From: Candidatus Scalindua sp.
GTDB taxonomy: Bacteria > Planctomycetota > Brocadiia > Brocadiales > Scalinduaceae
Assembly (NCBI GenBank): GCA_031316155.1
Contig: JALDRB010000004.1
Span: 248,001 to 312,000 of the forward strand
DNA: 64,000 nucleotides
Direction: 5' to 3'
The first letter of the stretch is position 1; each line of letters opens with the position of its first letter. This document shows positions 1-9,250 of this stretch, piece after piece. Under the pieces are notes generated by a model. The model searched no databases. It was not told the DNA's origin and saw nothing but the letters and a program-made list of their open reading frames with translations. The position numbers and the translations under genes were made by a program.

Positions 1-304
1 ACAACGATGTAATCTGGTTTGTGATTAAAATATTTATTGATATTTAATTGTTTTTGCAGTTGTAATTTCCAACAGTATACACGTTTTTTGCTGAGGGGTA
101 AATATTTTTATTAATTAATTTTATGCTAAGATGTGTGATTGCAAAACAAAATTTACAACTTTTTTCAGGCTATTGATAAAGTTAAATAAGATACTTCCGA
201 TTATATATATGAGATATAAAATATTCAAAAAATATACAAACTCCTACATTCTAATTTTCGTTTGGAGAAGAGTCCTCAAATGTATTGGAGAATTGAGCTG
301 AATA
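1..304. other. AT-rich stretch without a recognised gene
   Basis: Very AT-rich sequence in which I see no coding frame, repeat or RNA gene. It precedes a small membrane-protein reading frame and may carry its promoter, but no clear -35/-10 pair stands out. Confidence 0.4.
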
Positions 305-445
305 ATGAATACTAAGGTAAAGCCATCCCTAAAACTTAACCAAGAGCTTATTATCGTATTTCTATTAGTAGTTGTTACGGGATTGATATACTTTATTGCA
401 AACAATCACTACTTTCTTGTGACTACTCAGAGGGGCACTTCTTAA
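305..445 (+). CDS. Short single-pass membrane peptide, possibly the 5' remnant of a sensor
   Basis: An ATG opens a 46-codon frame that encodes about 17 mostly polar or charged residues, then a strongly hydrophobic segment (IIVFLLVVVTGLIYFIA) and a short polar tail ending in GTS. This is the layout of the N-terminal anchor of a membrane sensor. An HD-GYP C-terminal remnant in the same orientation begins about 110 bases later. I infer that both may be ends of one decayed HD-GYP receptor whose middle is gone. A stand-alone membrane peptide is the alternative. The nearest purine-rich stretch (ggag at 287-290) lies rather far from the ATG. Confidence 0.35.
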   Translation: MNTKVKPSLKLNQELIIVFLLVVVTGLIYFIANNHYFLVTTQRGTS

Positions 446-554
446 TTTCTTTTACCTACCGGTCATGTTAGGTTCGTAATTTTTCGGAAAGAAACACGCA
501 ACATATTCTGCGTTTTTTTTATCTGTACTCATGGTGTTTTCCATGGTCTATTTT

Positions 555-812
555 ATTCCAAACACAAAAATATGATGGAAAAGGATATAATAAATTAATG
601 GGGGAATCTATTCCGGTAGGAGCCAAGATTATTGCTATAGCAGATGTATACGATGCATTGACTACTGATAGACCGTATAGAAAAGCACTTTCGCCTTTAG
701 AGGGGAAAAATGAAATAGTAAGGGGGCTGGAACAGACTTTGACCCTGAAGTTGTGAAACATTTTGAACATATCTTTCCAAAGCTGAATGTAGAGGAACCA
801 TTGATTAACTAA
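555..812 (+). pseudogene. Remnant of an HD-GYP phosphodiesterase C-terminus
   Basis: From about 571 the forward translation reads YDGKGY, then IPVGAKIIAIADVYDALTTD and RPYRKAL. This is the conserved segment after the GYP motif of HD-GYP c-di-GMP phosphodiesterases, and the intact paralogue at 26563-28050 carries nearly the same words. Near 720 the frame shifts by one base and continues as GAGTDFDPEVVKHF to a stop at 812, the usual HD-GYP tail. The HD motif and everything upstream are missing, so this is a 5'-truncated and frameshifted relic. It cannot encode a working enzyme. Confidence 0.75.
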
Positions 813-920
813 AGTTAGCGGTAAATCATACTGAAATGTTATCCTTATACTCTTTACATTGTCTGTTACACAGGGCGAAAAATACAAAACCATGTTTATG
901 ATATTAATGAGGGTAGCTTG

Positions 921-3158
921 ATGCATATGAAACAAATCGAGTGTAAATTGATTGACGGTAACTCTGTTTCAGGTCGTTTAGAGCGGCAATTTCATCCAGT
1001 TGAAGGAGAGGTGGCTATACGCTGTCAAGGCAAGGTTCAAGTCTATTCTTTGGATCAGATTTGCTGTATTTTGTTTGTAACCGATTTGAACGAACCTCAT
1101 CCACTTCCAATGCCGGGTGAGATAGATGAGGATGTGGAAACAAAAGGGAAAGAAATTTACCATGTACGCGTACAACAGCGGCAGTTTGAAAATGATACTG
1201 CACAAGGGTTTTATGGTATTCCACAAAACCAGGAAGACGGACACTGTCGCATTTTTTTCCCAAAGACGGGAATCGTGAGCCGGAGAAAACAACTACCGGT
1301 CGAAGAAATTCAGAAAGATCTAAGCACCATTCCTGGTATTCCCATTCAAGATGGACAGCCCGAACAACAAAACTTGAGAGGTGATTTGAGAAGCGAGAAT
1401 ATTGAAGAACAACAACCTATTCCTCAAGAAAACATTCTTAGGGTATTAAGGGAAGGTGGAGGGCGTGATAAATGGAAAAATTCACTTGTTGGAAACATAT
1501 TGCTTTCGTTCAATCTTGTTACCAAGGAGCAAGTTGATGAGTCACTAAAACAGCAGAAGAACAGCAAAAAGAAGTACTTGGGGCAAATCCTCATTGAAAA
1601 TAAAATTATTACAGAAAAAGACCTCTTGATGGCCTTATCTCTGAAATTTGGTTTGAGTTTTGTGGATCTGCGTGATATACCGACCAACCCCAAAGCACTT
1701 GAGAAGGTTTCAATTGATCTTGTAAGGGAATTACACATCTTTCCTATCGATTTTGATGAGAAGAAAATTACCATAGCGACTGCTGACCCTACTGACCTAA
1801 ATTCTATGGATACTTTGCGTTTTCACACAAACCGTTGGGTAGAAATGGTAATTGCTACGTCAAATCAAATCGGAAAATTTATTGATAAATTCTATGAGGA
1901 AGAGTGTGAGTTCTCTGATGTTAATATAGATGATGCAATTGCTCATATAGAACATGACATTGATAGCAATGATGTATCTCTGAAAGATGAGGCGGAAACA
2001 GCTCCAATTGTACGTTTGGCCAATAAAATTATTATGAATGGTATCAAAGCATCAGCGAGTGATATCCATTTATTACCTCAAGAGGATGGGGTAAAAGTTT
2101 CATTTCGGGTGAATGGGTTGCTTCAGCAATACATAAAGTTGGATCGTCGTATTCACAAGAGCCTGGTTGCACGGTTTAAGATTGTTGCTCTCATGGATAT
2201 TACTGAGCGTCGTTTACCGCAAGATGGACGCTTCAGGGTTAATTTGAGAAACCGTAATGTTGAATTTCGAGTTTCCTGTATGCCTGGACAGTATGGTGAA
2301 AATCTGGTATTGCGAGTTTTGGACAAAGGGAGTATGACCCGTGGTCTCGATCAATTGGGGCTTGATACAACAGATGTAGAAGTAGTAAATAATATTGTTC
2401 GAAGTGCACACGGTATGTTGTTGGTAACCGGTCCAACTGGCAGTGGCAAGTCTACAACTCTTGCTGCTGTTTTGCGAGATCTTGCAGGTGAACCAAAACA
2501 TGTATTGTCATTAGAAGACCCCATCGAATCTGAAGTGCCTGGGATTAACCAGATTCAGGTAAACGAAAAAATAGGTTTTAGTTTTGCTAAAGCCTTGAGG
2601 AATGTTCTGCGACACGATCCGGACATTATTATGGTAGGAGAAATTCGTGATTCTGAAACGGCAAAGATTGCTGTTCAGGCTTCCCTTACGGGCCATGTGC
2701 TGATCTCAACTCTCCATACGAATCGCGCCTCGGGAGCTTTTTCCCGTTTAGTCGATATGGGAGTAGAACCCTACTTGGTGGCGGCAACCGTCAAAGGTGT
2801 AATGGCTCAGCATCTTATACCCAAATTATGTCAGAGTTGTCGGACAATATGTAAACCGGATGTCAAGATGCTTGGATTTTTCGCAGGACGCGGTGTAAAT
2901 ACTCAAAATTTAATTGATCATTTCTCACCTGGTTGTGAAGAGTGTAATAGAACTGGCATATCAGGCCGTGTGTTGGTATATGAATTTCTCAATGCAGATA
3001 GAGAAGTTCAGAAGATGGTGTCTGAAGGTGTACCGGAACATGAAATACAGCTATTAGCCTGTAAATCCGGAATGCGTACAATAGGAGACATGGCTGTGGA
3101 AACCTCTCAGAAGGGTCTTATTTCCTTAAACCATATCATACCGCTATTCATCAGTTAG
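921..3158 (+). CDS. GspE/PilB-type secretion or pilus assembly ATPase with MshEN domain
   Basis: A 745-residue AAA ATPase of the type II secretion/type IV pilus extension family, a cytoplasmic hexamer that powers pilus or pseudopilus assembly. The first 150 residues or so are a beta-rich region I cannot name. Around residues 190-260 come two MshEN-like repeats (VGNILLSFNLVT... and LGQILIENKIIT...), a c-di-GMP-binding fold in relatives, although the first-position Arg is not present here. The ATPase core has Walker A GPTGSGKST (504-512), Walker B IIMVGEIRD, the His box TLHTNRASG and a CxxC...CxxC zinc element (CQSC, CEEC). I chose the ATG at 921 because gaggg lies 7 bases upstream; in-frame TTG 918 and ATG 927 are alternatives. 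No other secretion genes adjoin it, so pilus versus T2SS use is open. Confidence 0.9.
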   Translation: MHMKQIECKLIDGNSVSGRLERQFHPVEGEVAIRCQGKVQVYSLDQICCILFVTDLNEPHPLPMPGEIDEDVETKGKEIYHVRVQQRQFENDTAQGFYGIPQNQEDGHCRIFFPKTGIVSRRKQLPVEEIQKDLSTIPGIPIQDGQPEQQNLRGDLRSENIEEQQPIPQENILRVLREGGGRDKWKNSLVGNILLSFNLVTKEQVDESLKQQKNSKKKYLGQILIENKIITEKDLLMALSLKFGLSFVDLRDIPTNPKALEKVSIDLVRELHIFPIDFDEKKITIATADPTDLNSMDTLRFHTNRWVEMVIATSNQIGKFIDKFYEEECEFSDVNIDDAIAHIEHDIDSNDVSLKDEAETAPIVRLANKIIMNGIKASASDIHLLPQEDGVKVSFRVNGLLQQYIKLDRRIHKSLVARFKIVALMDITERRLPQDGRFRVNLRNRNVEFRVSCMPGQYGENLVLRVLDKGSMTRGLDQLGLDTTDVEVVNNIVRSAHGMLLVTGPTGSGKSTTLAAVLRDLAGEPKHVLSLEDPIESEVPGINQIQVNEKIGFSFAKALRNVLRHDPDIIMVGEIRDSETAKIAVQASLTGHVLISTLHTNRASGAFSRLVDMGVEPYLVAATVKGVMAQHLIPKLCQSCRTICKPDVKMLGFFAGRGVNTQNLIDHFSPGCEECNRTGISGRVLVYEFLNADREVQKMVSEGVPEHEIQLLACKSGMRTIGDMAVETSQKGLISLNHIIPLFIS

Positions 3159-3309
3159 TTGCTTTCTATTTCTCGATTGGCAAAACAATTCCGAAATAAT
3201 GAAACAATTATATAAAATGTTAGTAACTAAGCCGACTATTTCTTCTATTTTTTTACTGCCCGTCCGAACGGATTCATCCGGGGGGGAAATCGTCACCTTA
3301 TAGAATGTT

Positions 3310-3332
3310 TTACCACAACTTTGGTGTGGTAA
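3310..3332. terminator. Convergent hairpin between gspE-like gene and dsbA-like gene
   Basis: ttaccaca (3310-3317) pairs perfectly with tgtggtaa (3325-3332) across a 7-base loop, between two convergent genes. An A-rich stretch follows on the plus strand and a short T-run precedes it. This fits a terminator, but not a strong one. Confidence 0.4.
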
Positions 3333-3355
3333 TGAAAAATATTTCTTAAACATGC

Positions 3356-4136
3356 TTAAATACTCTCTTCTCTCAAAATTTCTTTAATCTTCCGGACAAT
3401 AGCCTGCTCAGAGTTTTGGATTATCTCATGATTTATGGTAATTGCCGGAAACATACCAATGCCGATCTCTCGAGCATGTTCTTGATCTTTAGCAATCTGT
3501 GCTTCAATGTCGATGAACTTAATAGATGCCCATGTTTGTTCATGGGGCTGACCATTTTTGGTAGCAAGCTGAATGAGTGTATCCCAATCCCAGGGCCCTG
3601 TATGATTGATTAAGGCCTCATGAATGACGCTGTATTTTCCATCCAAACGGGCATGTTCCACAAGTTTAAGTGCGCGGCGAGCTTCACGTGACAATCCTGG
3701 TGTTCTTAAAACTATCCTGTTCTGGTGTAGTTTGATAGCGACTTTTTTTACCGTCTTCCAGGTTTTTGCTAAATAAGGATCTGTGCCAATCTGCAAAGAT
3801 ACTAATGGTAATTGGACTGTTAAGGTCCATGATAATCTCTTGCGGTTTCTTGCCATCTTCCAGACTTTCCAGGACATATGAAATTTCATTTTTCCCGACA
3901 CTACATCCAAAACAGGCAGGAGAATTGTGACTTCCCGGTAAAAATCTGCCACACTGGCAAGGGCAATAACGCTCAGCAAGTATTTCATGAGCAAGGGCCA
4001 TGATTTCTTCAAAGTCGTCTTTGATTGTATTCGATTCACATGTATGATAAACGGTATGGACAATGAACACTATGCTCAAAAGAGAGATGGTGCATACAAA
4101 AGACAAAAACCGGAGAACGTTTTGTGTTTTACTCAT
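3356..4136 (-). pseudogene. DsbA-like/thioredoxin-fold protein, frameshifted
   Basis: The N-terminal frame (from 4136) has an uncleaved-looking signal or membrane anchor, then CPCQCG...PACFGC, ISYVLESLEDGKKPQEII and SPITISIFAD. This is the arrangement of membrane-anchored DsbA-like proteins with a CcmH-like cysteine segment before the thioredoxin fold. Near 3790 the frame is lost by one extra base. The second frame continues with TDPYLAKTW, the REARRALKLVEHARLDGKY helix and the cis-Pro region MFPAITIN, ending at 3356. The total of 781 bases is one more than 260 codons, as expected for a single insertion. The usual CxxC after the first strand is not visible (DPYL sits there), so redox activity is doubtful even if the frame were repaired. 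Confidence 0.65.
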
Positions 4137-4471
4137 ATATTTTTCTCTGTTTATTATTTAACCGATTAATTAAATACGTGTTTGATGTAAAATTTATTTT
4201 ATGATTAGGTTTTATAGCATATTTAAAGGGAAGATTGTTTTGACTTTTTGACTTGCGGTAAGGAGGAGAGAACTTAAGGTTTGGAGGAACCTCTCATAAT
4301 ACATCTTCCACAGCATTAAAGCAAGCTTTGTAAGTATCTTATCCTGATGTAATTATATCAAAGACCCTATCCATTGAGAACTAGTTTGTAGTCTATTATG
4401 TAAGAATTTGTTGTATGAGGTCTCTGAAAACCAAACCTATCACAGTTAGCGAAAGGAGAACTCAAAGTATT
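4137..4471. other. Intergenic, no feature seen
   Basis: AT-rich spacer between two leftward genes. It should hold the promoter of the DsbA-like gene and the end of the aldolase transcript on the other side. I see no convincing hairpin or repeat. Confidence 0.4.
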
Positions 4472-5425
4472 TTAATCGGCGGTGGAGTCAATTAAAAAAT
4501 CATAACAGTTGTCTTTTGTTTCAGCATTGGCGCGCTGTTTCATTGCTTCCCGTGGATGGTGGTTCAGGTGGCCACTTATTCCGTAGATATCATTAAAACC
4601 CCACTCTATCTTTTTGCGAAGAGGTACCATGTGTTCCTGGATTACCTTATATATCGGCCTGACATCAAACTTTGGGTTCTTTAAAAAATTAAGTAAAAGT
4701 TCCAGATTACAGTTGCCGGCACCTCGGCCTATACCGTTAATAGTTGCGTCCAGGAGATTAACTCCATCGATAATGGCTTGTTGAGTATTTGAAAAAGCAA
4801 GTTGCTGGTTGTTGTGGGCATGGAATCCAAGTTCCTTATTGGGTGCGTGCTCTTTGTACAGTTTTAGATAGCTGGTTACCTGTTCTGAATAGAAGGCGCC
4901 GTAACTATCTACCAGGTAGAGGTAATCCACCTCAGTGGCTTCATTAACCTGTTGCAATGCTTCAATAAGCTCTGTTTCTATTACGGCGGAAGATGCCATA
5001 ATGTTGATTGTGGTTTCATAACCAAGATCCTTGGTACGTTTTACTAAATCCAGTCCCTTATCGATATCGGGCACATAGCATGCGATACGTACCATTCCAA
5101 CAACACTCTGGTCTGCAGGAAGCAGTGATTTAACATCCACCCTGTCTACATCAAGCATTACAGCCAGAACCGGTGGGTTTTCACATTTGTGGGAAGAAAC
5201 CACTTGTTTGAGATCTTCCTCATCACAAAAGTTCCATCGGCCATATTTTTCTCGTGTATATTCATCACTCTCACAGAGTTTTTTGCCGATCTCTATGTAA
5301 TCTATACCGGAATCACAGGAGGCACGATATATGGCCTTTACAAAATCCATAGTAAACTGGTAATTATTAATTAATCCGCCATCTCTGATACTGCAATCAA
5401 GAACTTTAATTTGTTTCCTATACAT
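4472..5425 (-). CDS. DRE-TIM family aldolase/lyase (HMGL-like), 4-hydroxy-2-oxovalerate aldolase relative
   Basis: A 317-residue TIM-barrel protein opening with VLDCSIRDGGLINN, the DxxxRDGG signature of the DRE-TIM metallolyase superfamily. It also carries the metal-binding HAHNN motif and GRGAGNCNLE, typical of the HMG-CoA lyase-like barrel. This family forms or cleaves C-C bonds at 2-oxo acids. The length matches short stand-alone aldolase-domain proteins, without the C-terminal communication domain of DmpG. I placed the start at the ATG at 5425 because caggag precedes it at normal distance; a longer frame from 5452 puts that Shine-Dalgarno inside the gene. The gene diverges from hisS. The substrate cannot be told from sequence, and no acetaldehyde dehydrogenase partner lies next to it. 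Confidence 0.75.
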   Translation of the reverse strand: MYRKQIKVLDCSIRDGGLINNYQFTMDFVKAIYRASCDSGIDYIEIGKKLCESDEYTREKYGRWNFCDEEDLKQVVSSHKCENPPVLAVMLDVDRVDVKSLLPADQSVVGMVRIACYVPDIDKGLDLVKRTKDLGYETTINIMASSAVIETELIEALQQVNEATEVDYLYLVDSYGAFYSEQVTSYLKLYKEHAPNKELGFHAHNNQQLAFSNTQQAIIDGVNLLDATINGIGRGAGNCNLELLLNFLKNPKFDVRPIYKVIQEHMVPLRKKIEWGFNDIYGISGHLNHHPREAMKQRANAETKDNCYDFLIDSTAD

Positions 5426-5703
5426 CTCATCAACTCCTGAAAAAAACATCATCCGATTTATTTAAAATATAAAGCATTTTAACGTAAAGAGGCATAAGAA
5501 AACAAGACTATTTCCCGGATGGTGGGTATAAAATCTTGAATATTAAACCTAAACTGATATAATTCTGAAGAATGTATTAATAAAATAAAAAAAGGTATAG
5601 TATTTTGATCAAATATGCGATTTCTTTCTACTTAGAAAAGAAAATTAATGCGTGATTTGCACGATTGCTTTCTGCGATAGATAAGAGGAGACCGGATCTT
5701 TTA

Positions 5704-6987
5704 ATGGATAAAGGTAAAGACAATTATATCAAGGTTCCACATGGTATGAAAGATCTCTTTCCAGAGGAAAAACTGTTATGGTCAGAGATGGAAAAAGCAG
5801 CCAGAGAGGAGTTTGAATTAAGTGGATATCTTGAGATAAGGACGCCAGTTTTTGAAGATACCCGTCTCTTTATCAGAAGTATTGGAGAAACATCTGATAT
5901 AGTAGAAAAAGAGATGTATACGTTTGGTGATACGGAGGGTTCTGCAATTACGCTTCGACCGGAAAACACAGCATCCGTGATGCGTGCATATCTCGAGAAT
6001 GAACTTCATAAATCCAAGAAATTCCAGAAATATTATTACATAGGACCAATGTTCAGAAAAGAGCGTCCCCAAGCGGCCAGGTTAAGACAATTTCATCAGA
6101 TGGGCATTGAAGCAATTGGGTCTTATGATCCATTACTGGATGTTGAAACAATTAAGATTGCAACGAGGGTATATGATCGTCTTAAACTGAGCGGATACAA
6201 GGTTAAGATCAATTCTATTGGATGTGAAAAGTGTAGGCCCGGCTTCAGGGAACTTCTGAAAAAAGAACTAACAGGGTACAAAGATGATATATGTGAACTC
6301 TGTCAGATGCGGATCGATCGAAATGTATTCAGAGTGCTTGACTGCAAGAAAAAACAATGTAAAGAGATTTGTTATGGTCTTTCACGTATAGAAACCCACA
6401 TATGTAATGACTGTCAGGAACATTTTACTACCGTTAAAAATACTCTTGAGGATATTAATCTTGAATATATGGTTGACCCAAATCTAGTCCGGGGTCTAGA
6501 TTATTATACTAAAACAGTTTACGAAATTACCCACCCCTCTATGGGGGCTAGAGATACCATTTGTGCAGGCGGTCGTTATGATAACTTGATATCAGACATC
6601 GGAGGCCCTCATATCGGTGCTGTTGGCTTTGCTGCAGGTATGGAAGCGTCATTGATTGCCCTTGTCAAGACACGGAATAAGGAATTTAAGCCCGATTTTC
6701 CACCTGTTCGAGACGCTTACATTGTGTCAATCGGTAGTGAGACCAGAAATTATTGCTTTCGGTTACTGAATACCCTCAGGCATTCTGGTATATCGGCTGA
6801 TATGGACTATGAATGCAGGAGCCCCAAGGCACAGATGAGAATGGCCAATAAGGTCAGCGTAAAATTTACTATCATCATCGGGTTAGAGGAATTGGGAAAA
6901 GGGGTGATCAAACTAAAGGATATGCAGACAGGTGAAGAGAAATTGGCTGAGGATACTGATGAACTAATACGATTTATTCGGAAATGA
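5704..6987 (+). CDS. hisS: Histidyl-tRNA synthetase
   Basis: Class II aminoacyl-tRNA synthetase of 427 residues that charges tRNA-His. Motif 2 is seen in MFRKERPQAARLRQFHQMG, the histidine A motif in LVRGLDYYTKTVYE, and motif 3 in GAVGFAAGMEA. A C-terminal alpha/beta anticodon-binding domain follows (YIVSIGSETRNY onward). A cysteine-rich insert (CEKC...CELC...CKEIC...CNDC) between the catalytic parts resembles the zinc-binding insertion of some bacterial HisRS. Translation probably begins at the ATG at 5704, with aagaggaga about 12 bases upstream; an in-frame TTG at 5665 would add 13 weakly conserved residues. It lies 93 bases before aspS in the same direction, so the two synthetases may be co-transcribed. 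Confidence 0.96.
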   Translation: MDKGKDNYIKVPHGMKDLFPEEKLLWSEMEKAAREEFELSGYLEIRTPVFEDTRLFIRSIGETSDIVEKEMYTFGDTEGSAITLRPENTASVMRAYLENELHKSKKFQKYYYIGPMFRKERPQAARLRQFHQMGIEAIGSYDPLLDVETIKIATRVYDRLKLSGYKVKINSIGCEKCRPGFRELLKKELTGYKDDICELCQMRIDRNVFRVLDCKKKQCKEICYGLSRIETHICNDCQEHFTTVKNTLEDINLEYMVDPNLVRGLDYYTKTVYEITHPSMGARDTICAGGRYDNLISDIGGPHIGAVGFAAGMEASLIALVKTRNKEFKPDFPPVRDAYIVSIGSETRNYCFRLLNTLRHSGISADMDYECRSPKAQMRMANKVSVKFTIIIGLEELGKGVIKLKDMQTGEEKLAEDTDELIRFIRK

Positions 6988-7080
6988 GCATGGTTTATTT
7001 TGCAGTAAATATTCTCCTGGTAGTAAATATTCGACAGGTTTATCAAGATTTACGTTGTTTTTAACATAAGGAATAAATAA

Positions 7081-8853
7081 ATGACAGATTTAATAAGAAC
7101 TCATACTTGCGGGCAACTGAGAATCAAAGATGCAGGAAGTGAGGTTGTTCTTTCAGGTTGGGTTGACACCAGAAGGGATCATGGCGGTGTAATATTTATT
7201 GATTTAAGGGATAGATACGGTAAATCGCAAATTGTATTCAATCCGGAGTATAATACTGAAGCTCATGAAAAGGCATCCAGTTTGAGATCAGAATATGTTA
7301 TTGCCGTAAAGGGTAAGGTTTCTGAAAGGCCTGAAGGCATGACAAATCCAGATCTGGATACCGGTGAGATTGAATTATTTGTTTATGAACTAGCAATATT
7401 GAATACAAGCGAGACAACACCTTTTGAAATTACGAGTAATACCGAGGTTTCGACGGAATTAAGACTTAAGTATAGATATCTTGATCTCAGACGTACGGTT
7501 ATGCAAAAGAACATGATGTTTCGGCATAAAATCTGTCAAGTCGCCAGACGCTATTTTGATCGTAAAGAGTTTGTTGATATCGAAACGCCGTTTCTGACTA
7601 AAAGTACACCAGAAGGTGCAAGAGATTACCTCGTTCCCAGCAGAATAAACAAGGGGCAGTTCTACGCACTACCACAATCACCACAGCTGTTTAAACAGTT
7701 ATTGATGGTGTCCGGGATGGACCGATACTATCAGATAGTGAAGTGTTTTCGGGACGAAGACCTGCGTGCACAACGCCAACCGGAATTCACACAACTAGAT
7801 CTTGAGATGTCCTTTGTTAACGAAGATGACATTATTACCATTATAGAGGGCTTGATGGTGGAGATTTTCAGGGAAATCCAGGGCAAAGAACTTCATGCAC
7901 CTTTCAAAAGACTTTCTTATCGTGATGCAATGAATCTCTATGGATGCGATGCTCCTGATTTGAGATTTGGAATGACGATAAAAGATATCACTGACATTGC
8001 GGAAAAATCGGAGTTTAAGGTCTTTCACTCCATAGCCAGATCCGGTGGTCAGGTAAGAGGCATTAATGCTACAGGTTGTGCAAAATTTTCAAGAAAAGAG
8101 ATAGACGGATTAACTTCTTTTGTCAATCAATTTGGAGCAAAGGGTCTTGCTTGGTTTAAGGTGGATGATAGTGGATTAACTTCTCAAATTACAAAGTTTT
8201 TTTCTTCCGAACTGCAGTGTGACATAAAAGAACGTTTCAATGCTGTATCGGGAGATCTACTACTCTTTGTGGCTGATACTGAAAGTGTCGTTTCGCAATC
8301 ACTTTCTCAACTTCGAATCAATATAGGAAAGCAGATAGGATTGATAAATGATGAAGAATTTAACTTCACTTGGGTCATTGACTTTCCTCTTCTTGCATAC
8401 AACGAAGAAGCAGGTAGATACGATTCTCTTCATCATCCATTTACCTCACCGCATCAGGAGGATCTTACTATTCTGGAAGAGAGAACTCTCGATGTCAGGG
8501 CGAGGGCTTATGATCTTGTCCTCAATGGTATTGAATTGGGAGGGGGTAGTATTAGAATACATAGGCCTGATGTACAAAAGAGGATCTTCAGTCTGCTGAA
8601 TATTGATGACGTTACGGCACAAAAAAGATTTGGATTTTTACTTGAGGCTTTGAAATACGGTGCACCTCCTCATGGTGGCATAGCATTAGGATTGGATCGA
8701 ATGGTTACCATACTCTTAGGCCTTGATGATATCAGAGAGGTTATTGCATTCCCAAAAACACAGAAAGCTACGTGCCTTATGGTCGATGCTCCTTCAGAAG
8801 TAGATGACAACCAACTTAAAGAGCTTGGACTCTCACTTCGAAAGCCAGATTAG
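7081..8853 (+). CDS. aspS: Aspartyl-tRNA synthetase
   Basis: A 590-residue class II synthetase of the bacterial type. It has an N-terminal OB-fold anticodon domain (GWVDTRRDHGGVIFIDLRDR), the catalytic core with motif 2 (CFRDEDLRAQRQPEFTQLD), the bacterial GAD insertion (about residues 290-420) and motif 3 GGIALGLDRMV. Full length and collinear with the family. The ATG follows ataaggaataaata, an acceptable ribosome-binding site. It sits downstream of hisS on the same strand with no strong terminator between them. Whether it is discriminating (Asp only) or also charges tRNA-Asn cannot be decided here, since no gatCAB or asnS is visible in the window. Confidence 0.97.
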   Translation: MTDLIRTHTCGQLRIKDAGSEVVLSGWVDTRRDHGGVIFIDLRDRYGKSQIVFNPEYNTEAHEKASSLRSEYVIAVKGKVSERPEGMTNPDLDTGEIELFVYELAILNTSETTPFEITSNTEVSTELRLKYRYLDLRRTVMQKNMMFRHKICQVARRYFDRKEFVDIETPFLTKSTPEGARDYLVPSRINKGQFYALPQSPQLFKQLLMVSGMDRYYQIVKCFRDEDLRAQRQPEFTQLDLEMSFVNEDDIITIIEGLMVEIFREIQGKELHAPFKRLSYRDAMNLYGCDAPDLRFGMTIKDITDIAEKSEFKVFHSIARSGGQVRGINATGCAKFSRKEIDGLTSFVNQFGAKGLAWFKVDDSGLTSQITKFFSSELQCDIKERFNAVSGDLLLFVADTESVVSQSLSQLRINIGKQIGLINDEEFNFTWVIDFPLLAYNEEAGRYDSLHHPFTSPHQEDLTILEERTLDVRARAYDLVLNGIELGGGSIRIHRPDVQKRIFSLLNIDDVTAQKRFGFLLEALKYGAPPHGGIALGLDRMVTILLGLDDIREVIAFPKTQKATCLMVDAPSEVDDNQLKELGLSLRKPD

Positions 8854-9250
8854 GTAGTTTTGGTTTAACCGCTGGGTATCTAAATAAAGCGATTCTTGAT
8901 CGTTATCAGTACGTTGCCATGTTTAATTAGTGGTTCGTGTGAATAATTAATTAAATCTGTCAGTTGAATATAATTTATGCAACACGTTTCCCAAATGTGC
9001 CGCATAATGTCTGATGTGGACATAAGGAGGCTGTTTGGAAACAGCCCCTACAGTTATGTTGATAAAAATCAATCAATTTAGGAAATAACAATTTCGTCCA
9101 TTCCCCGTTCCAAATTTACCCTGGTAATAATTATTTTTTCGTAAATATTGAATCATTTTACGACTCATTTGGGTTGAGTTTCTGTAAAACCCCCGGAATA
9201 TCTCTCGTTTGCACTTCTTAACTTCGGATATGTGGGGGTGAATGGTGACT
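8854..9250. other. Spacer between aspS and recG
   Basis: Holds a perfect short hairpin at 9029-9046, described separately. A minus-strand frame of about 70 codons overlaps the recG start and resembles nothing I recognise. The rest appears non-coding. Confidence 0.4.
9029..9046. terminator. Perfect 8-bp hairpin after aspS
   Basis: ggctgttt (9029-9036) and aaacagcc (9039-9046) form a perfect stem around a 2-base loop, with a few flanking bases extending it (agg...cct). No T-run follows on the plus strand, so a dispersed palindromic repeat is as likely as a terminator. Confidence 0.4.
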
